From Amycolatopsis mediterranei (GTDB lineage: Bacteria; Actinomycetota; Actinomycetes; Mycobacteriales; Pseudonocardiaceae): a stretch of 64,000 nt of DNA. This document shows, one piece after another, positions 57,740 to 64,000 of the stretch (the stretch's first letter is position 1; the number at the start of each line of letters is the position of its first letter). Position numbers and translations under genes: made by a program. Under the pieces are notes generated by a model, which did no database searches, had not been told where the DNA came from, and saw only the letters and a program-made list of their open reading frames with translations. The stretch lies in contig NZ_CP100416.1 in the NCBI RefSeq assembly GCF_026017845.1, positions 4,497,615 through 4,561,614 of the forward strand, in the 5' to 3' direction.

Positions 57740-60589
57740 TTACACGCGCTGGAGCTGGAACCGCTGGTTGGCGGCGCCGGTCACGGTCCACTGCGAGATG
57801 CGGGCGCCGTCGGCGGTCGAGGCGCTCCAGACGTCCATCGCGAGCCCGCTCGCCCGGTTGACCAGGCTCACCACGCCGCCGCCCTGGTCGGTGACCTTCC
57901 ACTGCTGCGTCGTCGCTCCGGTGTCCGGCTGCTGGGTGATGTCCGCACCGGTGGCGGTCGACGCGACCTGGAGGACCAGGCCGCTGCTGCGGGAGCGGAT
58001 GCGGTGGAAACCGCCGTCCGAGGCGAGGAAGTCGAACTGCTGGTTGAGCCCGCTGGTGGCCTGCCACTGGATCAGCGCCGCCCCGGCCGCGGTGGAGCCG
58101 CCGCTGATGTCGGCCGATTTGCCGCTGTGCTGGGCGACGAGCCGGTAGTTCACCCCGGGTTCCACCACCGGTGGCGGCCCGCCGAGGGACGTGGCGCGGT
58201 AGGTGTGGCCCGCCTGGCCCGCGAAGCGGACCAGGTCCGCCTCGACGGTCACCGGCTGGACCTCGGCGCCGCTCGTGGTGTCGAGCACTTCGTAGGCCGC
58301 GGTGAACATCCGGCTGCGGACGTTGACGTCGCCGTCGCGGTCCGGCGTGATGGTGAGCTGCGTCGCCGCGCCGCTGCTCCAAGCCGCGCCGACCGTGTAG
58401 CCGCCGCGGCCGCGCAGGCCCGTGACGCTGCCGGCCGGCCAAGCGGGTGGCAACGCGGGCAGCAGGTGCAGCTCGCCGTTGTGGCTGTGCAGCAGCAGTT
58501 CGGCGATGCCGGACGTCGCACCGAAGTTGCCGTCGATCTGGAACGGCGGGTGCAGGTCGAACATGTTGGGCGCCAGCCGGTCGGTCCGCACGAGGAGCCG
58601 GAGCAGGTCGTGCGCCTTGGCGCCCTCTTCCATCCGCGCCCAGTAGTTGATCTTCCAGGCCAGTGACCAGCCGGTGCCGTCGTCACCGCGCAGCTCGAGG
58701 GTCCGGCGGGCCGCGGTGAACAGCTGGGGCGTGCCGCGCTTGCTGATCTGGTTGCTCGGGTACAGGCCGTAGAGGTGCGAAATGTGCCGGTGGGTCTGCT
58801 CGGTCTCCACCCAGTCGTAGAGCCATTCCTGGATGTTGCCGCGCGAGCCGACCTTCATCGGCGCCAGCCGCTGCCGGGCCGCGGTGACCTGGTCGGCGAA
58901 GGTGGCGTCCACGCCCAGCACCTGGCACGCGCCCGCGCAGCCGTCGAACAGGTCGCGCAGGATCTGCATGTCCATCGTCGGCCCCGCGCACACGGACGCG
59001 TTCGCGTGGTGGTTCAGTTCGGGGGAGTTCGCCGGGTTGGTGACCAGGTAGCCCAGCGACGGTTCGGTCACCAGGGTGTCGAGGAAGAACTGGGCGGCGC
59101 CCTTCAGCAGCGGATAGCGGGCGCGCAGGAATTCGACGTCTCCCGTGAACCGGTAGTGGTCCCAGATCATGGTGGCGAGCCACGCCCCGCCGGTCTGCCA
59201 CATCCCGGCCTGCGCGAAGTCCACAATGGAGGATCCGCGCCAGCCGTCGGTGTTGTGGTGGGTGACCCAGCCCCGGGCACCGTACTCGACCTGCGCGGTG
59301 CGGGCGCCGGTGACCGCGAGGTCGCCGATCATGGCGAACACCGGTTCGTAGCACTCGGCGAGGTTGGTGACGTCGGCCGGCCAGTAGTTCATCGGCAGGT
59401 TGGCGTTGAGGGTGTACTTCGATTCCCACGACGGGTTCAGCTGGTCGTTCCAGATCCCCTGCAGGTTGGCCGGCTGGGTGCCCGGCCGGGACGAGGAGAT
59501 CAGCAGGTAGCGGCCGAACTGGAAGAGCAGCGCGGCGAACTGCGGATCGTTGACGCTGTTGTGCTGGGCGATCCGGACGTCGGTCGGCTGGTCGGCCGCC
59601 GCGGTGCGGCCGAGGTCGAGGGTCGTGCGCCCGAAGAGCTTCTGGTAGTCGGCGAGGTGCCGGCCGCGCAGCGTGTCGTGGGGGAGGGCCTGGGCGGCCG
59701 CCAGCCGGGAGCGGGCGATGCCCTGGTAGTCCCCGTTCACCGTGCGGTAGTCGACGTAGCTGGTGCCGATCGAGATCAGCAGCGTCACGGCGTCGGCCCC
59801 GGACACCCGCAGCGTGCCGCCCGAACTGCTGGTGCTCCCGCCCTCGGCGGTCGCCCCGGCGAGGGCGAGGAACCGGACCGAACCCGCGATGCCCCGGCTG
59901 TCACCGGAAATTCCGTCCAGCGCGATCGTGGTGCCGTTCGGGCTGGACGTCGTCGCGCGCTGCGGGGTGCCCAGCGACGCCGAGAACGAGATCGAGCCGG
60001 GCGTCTCGGCCGTCAACCGCAGGACGATCACCTGGTCCGCGGCGCTGGCGAACACTTCCCGCCGGTACCGCACGTTGTTCGCGACGTAGGTGACGACCGT
60101 CGTGGCCGTGGTGAGGTCGAGCCACCGCTGGTACGAGGAAACCCCGCTGTTGCCGGGAAGCGCGAGGCTGAGGGTGCCGACGGGCTGGTACGGCTGCTGG
60201 GCGGCCGGGGTGCCGAGCATCTTCTGGTCGATCAGGGACTGCGCCTGCGTCCACTGGTTGGCGAACACCAGCTGCCGGATCTGCGACAGCGCCCCCGCGC
60301 CCTGGGCGTTGCTGTAGTCGTGGGGGCCGCCCGCCCAGACCGTGTCCTCGTTGAGCTGCAGGCGTTCGGTGTCGGTGTTGCCGGACACCATGGCGCCCAG
60401 CCTGCCGTTGCCGATCGGCAGCGCGCGCAGCCACTCGGTGCCGGCCGGCTTGTCGTACCACAGGGCCAGGTCGTTCACCGCCCGGACATCCGCGGGCGCG
60501 GCCGAGCCGGCCCGGGCGGTGGCCGTCCACGCGATCGGCACCAGCGCGGCACCGAGCCGCATCGCCTGCCTGCGGGTCAGGTCGGGCAT
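57740..60589 (-). CDS. Secreted GH95 alpha-L-fucosidase/galactosidase with C-terminal ricin-type lectin domain
   Basis: A 949-residue exported glycosidase. The leader TRRQAMRLGAALVP is Tat-like and ends ARA. The GH95 body starts LWYDKPAGTEWLRALPIGNG. Catalytic-site signatures are TLNANLPMNYWPAD (the Asn-x-Asn pair), NSPELN region for the general acid, and PPFQIDGNFGATSG with the conserved Asp. Residues about 810-949 form a CBM13/ricin repeat domain (QQFDFLAS, QQWKVTDQGGG, NQRFQLQ). It removes fucose or galactose from plant glycans such as xyloglucan. ATG 60589 follows the esterase stop by 17 bp; a longer open frame upstream is spurious. Confidence 0.9.
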   Translation of the reverse strand: MPDLTRRQAMRLGAALVPIAWTATARAGSAAPADVRAVNDLALWYDKPAGTEWLRALPIGNGRLGAMVSGNTDTERLQLNEDTVWAGGPHDYSNAQGAGALSQIRQLVFANQWTQAQSLIDQKMLGTPAAQQPYQPVGTLSLALPGNSGVSSYQRWLDLTTATTVVTYVANNVRYRREVFASAADQVIVLRLTAETPGSISFSASLGTPQRATTSSPNGTTIALDGISGDSRGIAGSVRFLALAGATAEGGSTSSSGGTLRVSGADAVTLLISIGTSYVDYRTVNGDYQGIARSRLAAAQALPHDTLRGRHLADYQKLFGRTTLDLGRTAAADQPTDVRIAQHNSVNDPQFAALLFQFGRYLLISSSRPGTQPANLQGIWNDQLNPSWESKYTLNANLPMNYWPADVTNLAECYEPVFAMIGDLAVTGARTAQVEYGARGWVTHHNTDGWRGSSIVDFAQAGMWQTGGAWLATMIWDHYRFTGDVEFLRARYPLLKGAAQFFLDTLVTEPSLGYLVTNPANSPELNHHANASVCAGPTMDMQILRDLFDGCAGACQVLGVDATFADQVTAARQRLAPMKVGSRGNIQEWLYDWVETEQTHRHISHLYGLYPSNQISKRGTPQLFTAARRTLELRGDDGTGWSLAWKINYWARMEEGAKAHDLLRLLVRTDRLAPNMFDLHPPFQIDGNFGATSGIAELLLHSHNGELHLLPALPPAWPAGSVTGLRGRGGYTVGAAWSSGAATQLTITPDRDGDVNVRSRMFTAAYEVLDTTSGAEVQPVTVEADLVRFAGQAGHTYRATSLGGPPPVVEPGVNYRLVAQHSGKSADISGGSTAAGAALIQWQATSGLNQQFDFLASDGGFHRIRSRSSGLVLQVASTATGADITQQPDTGATTQQWKVTDQGGGVVSLVNRASGLAMDVWSASTADGARISQWTVTGAANQRFQLQRV

Positions 60590-60606
60590 CGTCGTCTCTC
60601 CGATCT

Positions 60607-61968
60607 TCAGGCGCGCTGGAGCTGGAACCGCTGGTTGGTGCCGCCGGAGGCGGCGTACTGCGAAATCCGGGCACCGTCGGCGGTGGAGGCGCCCCAGACG
60701 TCCATGGCCAGGCCGCTGGCCCGGTTCACCAGGCTGATCGCGCCCCCGCCCTGGTCGGTGACCTTCCACTGCTGGGTCGCCGTGTCGGTGTCCGGCTGCT
60801 GGGTGATGTCCGCGCCGGAGGCGGAACCGGCGACCTGCAACACCAGGCCGCTGTGCCGGGCGCGGATCCGGTAATAGCCGTCGGCGGAGGCCAGGAAGTC
60901 GAACTGCTGGTTCGCCGCGTTGTGCGACGCCCACTGGATCAGCGTGGCCCCCGCCGCGGTGGACGCCCCGCTGATGTCCGCCGACTTGCCGCTGTGCGCG
61001 GCCACCAGCGAGTAGTTCACGCCGACCTGCACCGGCGACGCAGGCGGGTTCGGGTCGCTGCCGCCGAACTGGCTGAAGAACTTCCAGATCTCGGCCTTGT
61101 CCCAGCTCCGGGCGCCGCTTTCGCAGCCGGTGCAGCCGTCGACCGGGCCCTGCTGGTGGCCGCCGTCGAACGGCGCCCAGACCACCGGGTACCCGGTCCG
61201 GCAGCCCGAGTAGACGGTCAGGTAGTGGGTTTTGCTGCCCGCGGCGGGTTCCGGGGCGTTCTGCGGGGTGCAGCCGTTGTTCCGGACGAACGTGTCCCGC
61301 AGTCCCCGGCCGGCGCCGATGTTGTCCGACACCCCGTGGATGCCCATGTACGCGATGGGCTGGGTGCCGCCGCTGCACCCGCTGATCGCACCGGGGGCGG
61401 CGATGGCCACGACCGCGCGGAAGACCGTCGCCCGGGCGCAGGCGATGGCGTAGCTCATCGCGCCGCCGTAGCTGAATCCGATGGAGAACAGTTGTGTCGT
61501 GTCGACGCAGAGGTCGTTCTCGATCAGCCGGACCATGTCGTCGGTGAAGGTCACGTCTTCGCCGCCGGAATTGCCCCAGCCGTTGTTGAGACCCTGGGGT
61601 GCCACGAAGATGGTGCTGTTGCCCGACTGCGACTGCATGCCGTAGTAGGCCCAGGCGTAGCCGTCGCTGCCGCCCGAGGCGACCTGTTCGGCGGTGCCAC
61701 CCAGCCAGTGGAAGCCGAACGCGAGCCGGTGCGGAGTGGCGTTGTCGTAGGTGTCGGGGATCTTCAGGATGAAGCTGCGGCTCTTGCCGTTGCTCTGGAT
61801 CGTCCGGTTGCCGCTGGTGAGCGTCGGATTCTTGCCGCAGCCGGCACTCGGCGTGCCGGCCGCGGCGGCGCTTTCGGACGCGGCGGCGCCCGGGGGAGCG
61901 CCGCCCACGGCCAGCGCGAGCAGCGCGGCGGTCACGAAGACGCGGAACGACGATCCGATCCTGGGCAT
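60607..61968 (-). CDS. Secreted CE1-like esterase (feruloyl/acetylxylan or PHB-depolymerase type) with ricin-type lectin domain
   Basis: A 453-residue exported esterase. The signal peptide (1-31) ends around AAASES. The catalytic domain (45-310) has RLAFGFHWLGG, nucleophile GFSYGGAM, GIHGVSDNIG with the acid, and FDGGHQQGPVDGC with the catalytic His; six or more cysteines suggest disulfides. A ricin-type CBM13 (about 320-453) closely matches that of the next gene. It probably removes feruloyl or acetyl groups from hemicellulose, exposing it to GH95. First gene of the two-gene operon. Confidence 0.88.
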   Translation of the reverse strand: MPRIGSSFRVFVTAALLALAVGGAPPGAAASESAAAAGTPSAGCGKNPTLTSGNRTIQSNGKSRSFILKIPDTYDNATPHRLAFGFHWLGGTAEQVASGGSDGYAWAYYGMQSQSGNSTIFVAPQGLNNGWGNSGGEDVTFTDDMVRLIENDLCVDTTQLFSIGFSYGGAMSYAIACARATVFRAVVAIAAPGAISGCSGGTQPIAYMGIHGVSDNIGAGRGLRDTFVRNNGCTPQNAPEPAAGSKTHYLTVYSGCRTGYPVVWAPFDGGHQQGPVDGCTGCESGARSWDKAEIWKFFSQFGGSDPNPPASPVQVGVNYSLVAAHSGKSADISGASTAAGATLIQWASHNAANQQFDFLASADGYYRIRARHSGLVLQVAGSASGADITQQPDTDTATQQWKVTDQGGGAISLVNRASGLAMDVWGASTADGARISQYAASGGTNQRFQLQRA

Positions 61969-62138
61969 GCGAAACCCTTCGGCCGACGGGAAATTTCAGG
62001 CCCTCGGCGCGGGTCGCCTGCTCAAGGGTGTTCCGGTTGTAGCACGGATTTCGAATGGACGTCCAGCCGGAAATGAAAGTTTCAGTTCTTCCGCCGACGC
62101 AGGAAAGGGAGCCGGATATTCCGGGAAACGATTCCCGG

Positions 62139-62699
62139 CTAGCGCCGCACGCGGTGGCGGAGGTAGGCCACGCGCGGGCCGACGGGCCGCGTTTCGACGA
62201 GTTCGAGTTCCACTCGCCGTTCCTGCCGCGGGAAGAACGGGAGGCCCCCGCCGACGAGCACCGGGTAGACCCGGGCGAGGTACTCGTCGATCAGGTCCGC
62301 CTCGGCCGCCGCGGCGGCCAGCGTCGCGCCGCCGATCGCGATGGAGCCCTCCGCCGGTTCGGCCCGCAGGCGCTCGATCTCCTCAGCGAGGGTGCCGGTG
62401 GCCAGGCGGGCGTTGCCGCGCACTGACGTCAGCGTGCTGGAGAACACCACCTTGGGCAACGGGTTCCACAGCGCGGCGAACTCGCGCCTCAGCGGGTCGA
62501 GTGCGGCCTGGTCGACGTCCTCCCAGTACAGCATCGTCTCGTACAGCCGTCGTCCCAGGAGGTGGACGCCGACGCGGCGGACCTCCTCCATGGACAACCG
62601 GAAGACCTCATCGTCGGGCGCGCCGAAGTCGAAGCCGCCGTCCGGCCCGACGATGTAGCCGTCGAGCGAGACGGACATCGAATAGGTCACGCTGCGCAT
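62139..62699 (-). CDS. Dihydrofolate-reductase-fold (RibD C-terminal) protein
   Basis: A 186-residue protein of the RibD_C/DHFR-like family. VTYSMSVSLDGYIVGPDGGF is the family opening, LLGRRLYETMLYW the cofactor-binding helix, and GSIAIGGATLAAAAAEADLIDEYL the NADPH-binding segment. These paralogues rarely act on dihydrofolate itself and the substrate is unknown. GAGGAGG precedes the ATG at 62699. It lies alone, divergent from the GH127 gene. Confidence 0.87.
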   Translation of the reverse strand: MRSVTYSMSVSLDGYIVGPDGGFDFGAPDDEVFRLSMEEVRRVGVHLLGRRLYETMLYWEDVDQAALDPLRREFAALWNPLPKVVFSSTLTSVRGNARLATGTLAEEIERLRAEPAEGSIAIGGATLAAAAAEADLIDEYLARVYPVLVGGGLPFFPRQERRVELELVETRPVGPRVAYLRHRVRR

Positions 62700-62767
62700 C
62701 GGAAATCCTCCTCGGTGGTGAGCCGCCAGTATGCCCGCCCGTCCGGAAAGGTCGTGACAAGAATCAT

Positions 62768-62781
62768 TGTTAGCGCTAACA
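62768..62781 (+). promoter_or_regulatory. Perfect LacI-type operator upstream of the GH127 gene
   Basis: TGTTAGCGCTAACA is a perfect 14-bp palindrome of the LacI/CRE class, 41-54 bp before the GH127 start. A related site precedes the expansin gene at 42269. A LacI-family regulator encoded outside the window probably links these secreted polysaccharide genes. Confidence 0.7.
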
Positions 62782-62821
62782 TGCTCGCGCACCCTCTGTC
62801 CACTGACGAACGGAGAACCCG

Positions 62822-64000
62822 GTGACCTCATCTTTCAGCCGCCGGCGACTGTTGCAAGCCGCCGGAGCCACCGCCATCGTCTCCGCGGCCGGGCCGGCCA
62901 TCGGCTGGGCGCCCGCCGCTTCGGCGGCCACCGCCGCGGCCGTCGGGCCGGTCCGCCCGGACGCCGGGGTGTCGGTGTTCCCGTTCGAACTCGGGCAGGT
63001 GCGGCTCACCGCGAGCCGGTGGCTGGACAACCAGAACCGGACGCAGAACTACCTGCGGTTCGTCGACGTAAACCGGCTGCTCTACGTCTTCCGGGCCAAC
63101 CACCGGCTCTCCACCGGTGGTGCGGCCACCAACGGCGGCTGGGACGCGCCGAGCTTCCCGTTCCGCAGCCACGTGCAGGGGCACTTCCTGACGGCGTGGG
63201 CGCAGCTGTGGGCCGTCACCGGCGACACGACGAGCCGGGACAAGGCCACGACCATGGTGGCCGAGCTGGCCAAGTGCCAGGCGAACAACGGTGCCGCGGG
63301 GTTCTCCGCCGGATACCTCTCCGGTTTCCCCGAGGCCGACTTCGACAACCTCGAGGCCGGGCGGCTGTCGAACGGCAACGTGCCGTACTACTGCATCCAC
63401 AAGACGATGGCCGGCCTGCTCGACGTGTGGCGGTACATCGGCAGCACGCAGGCCCGCGACGTGCTGCTCAACCTCGCCGGCTGGGTCGACCGGCGGACCG
63501 CCCGGCTCAGCACGAGCCAGCTGCAGTCGGTGCTGAACACCGAGTTCGGCGGCATGAACGACGTGCTGGCCGACCTCTACCAGTACACCGGCGACGCGCG
63601 GTGGCTGACCGCCGCGCAGCGGTTCGACCACGCCGCCGTGTTCGACCCGCTGGCGGCGAACCGGGATCAGCTCAACGGGTTGCACGCCAACACACAGGTT
63701 CCGAAGTGGATCGGCGCGGCGCGCGAGTACAAGGCCACGGGCACCACCCGGTACCGGGACATCGCGACCAACGCGTGGAACATCACCGTCGGTGCGCACA
63801 CCTACGCCATCGGCGGCAACAGCCAGGCCGAGCACTTCCGCGCGCCCAACGCCATCGCCGCGTACCTGAACCAGGACACGTGCGAAAGCTGCAACACCTA
63901 CAACATGCTCAAGCTGACCCGGGAACTGATCGCGCTGTACCCGGACCGCGCCGACCTGGCCGACTACTACGAACGCGCCCTGCTCAACCAGATGATCGGC
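62822..64000 (+). CDS. Secreted GH127-type beta-L-arabinofuranosidase, N-terminal part (runs off right edge)
   Basis: The first 393 residues are in the window, open to the edge. The leader SRRRLLQAAGATAIVSAAGP is a Tat signal ending near ASA. The body VRLTASRWLDNQNRTQNYLRF, GHFLTAWAQLWAVTGD and GGMNDVLADLYQYTGD is typical of the GH127/DUF1680 six-hairpin fold, and DTCESCNTYNMLKLTRE carries the conserved cysteines associated with the metal/nucleophile centre of this family. GTG at 62822 follows GGAGAACCC. It removes arabinose from plant glycans. An opposite-strand open frame here is a shadow. Confidence 0.88.
   Translation, partial: MTSSFSRRRLLQAAGATAIVSAAGPAIGWAPAASAATAAAVGPVRPDAGVSVFPFELGQVRLTASRWLDNQNRTQNYLRFVDVNRLLYVFRANHRLSTGGAATNGGWDAPSFPFRSHVQGHFLTAWAQLWAVTGDTTSRDKATTMVAELAKCQANNGAAGFSAGYLSGFPEADFDNLEAGRLSNGNVPYYCIHKTMAGLLDVWRYIGSTQARDVLLNLAGWVDRRTARLSTSQLQSVLNTEFGGMNDVLADLYQYTGDARWLTAAQRFDHAAVFDPLAANRDQLNGLHANTQVPKWIGAAREYKATGTTRYRDIATNAWNITVGAHTYAIGGNSQAEHFRAPNAIAAYLNQDTCESCNTYNMLKLTRELIALYPDRADLADYYERALLNQMIG

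Noticed and set aside
57740..61378. Apparent 1212-residue fusion to GH95
   Set aside because: The part before ATG 60589 is an alternate frame of the esterase gene; the GH95 signal peptide begins at 60589.
62828..63835. Minus-strand frame over the GH127 gene
   Set aside because: Antisense shadow; the plus strand encodes a Tat-exported GH127 protein with clear family motifs.

Overview
The window is very GC-rich, with tightly packed genes, many 1-4 nt stop/start overlaps, frequent GTG/TTG starts and a mycothiol-type enzyme. This points to a filamentous actinobacterium. The adenylate-forming, glycosyltransferase and regulator proteins look most like those of Pseudonocardiales such as Amycolatopsis (inference; no search was run). 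No rRNA, tRNA, CRISPR array, integrase or insertion sequence was seen.

Layout. (1) 0-4 kb: edge of a GntR regulator, an epoxide hydrolase divergent from a CGNR zinc-finger regulator with two matched operators, and an orphan HypX-like protein. (2) 4-10.4 kb: a large SARP/AfsR-type activator converges on a five-gene operon. That operon encodes a 45-residue Cys-rich peptide, a MauE-like membrane protein, a thioredoxin-like protein, an ABC exporter and an S26 signal peptidase. It reads as a coherent system for making a disulfide-bonded secreted peptide and is the best candidate for an undescribed system. (3) 10.6-17.1 kb: small enzymes and regulators, including a FadD17-type steroid acyl-CoA ligase under a perfect KstR-type operator. 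(4) 17.2-22.8 kb: a sugar uptake and catabolic locus (enolase-superfamily enzyme, three-part ABC importer, divergent GntR regulator plus L-rhamnose mutarotase). (5) 22.9-40.7 kb: a single seven-gene NRPS/PKS operon. Its adenylation-domain codes suggest a Val/Ile-like residue, then Pro, followed by an AT-less ketide extension with ketoreduction. With a TauD-type oxygenase beside it, this resembles what I remember of detoxin/rimosamide pathways, but it also carries a P450, a nucleotidyltransferase, a beta-lactamase-fold hydrolase and a GtfA-like glycosyltransferase.

(6) 40.9-46.9 kb: regulator/enzyme pairs with clear palindromic operators, a secreted expansin-like protein, two neighbouring decayed genes (sigma factor and alpha/beta hydrolase) and a small secreted Cys-containing protein. 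(7) 47-54.7 kb: ROK regulator, ROK remnant and a ribose/xylose-type ABC importer with a Gfo/Idh/MocA dehydrogenase and a TIM-barrel isomerase/epimerase. (8) 54.7-57.7 kb: oxidoreductase and hydrolase, each with a TetR regulator and palindromic operator. (9) 57.7-64 kb: secreted plant-polysaccharide enzymes (GH95, CE1-like esterase, GH127). LacI-type operators precede GH127 and the distant expansin gene.

Two themes recur. One is carbohydrate scavenging from plant material: rhamnose-type sugar, fucosyl, arabinosyl and feruloyl/acetyl linkages, and expansin. The other is specialised metabolism: a peptide system and an NRPS/PKS system. Several regulators appear to be made from leaderless mRNAs, with a TANNNT box 6-7 nt before the start codon.
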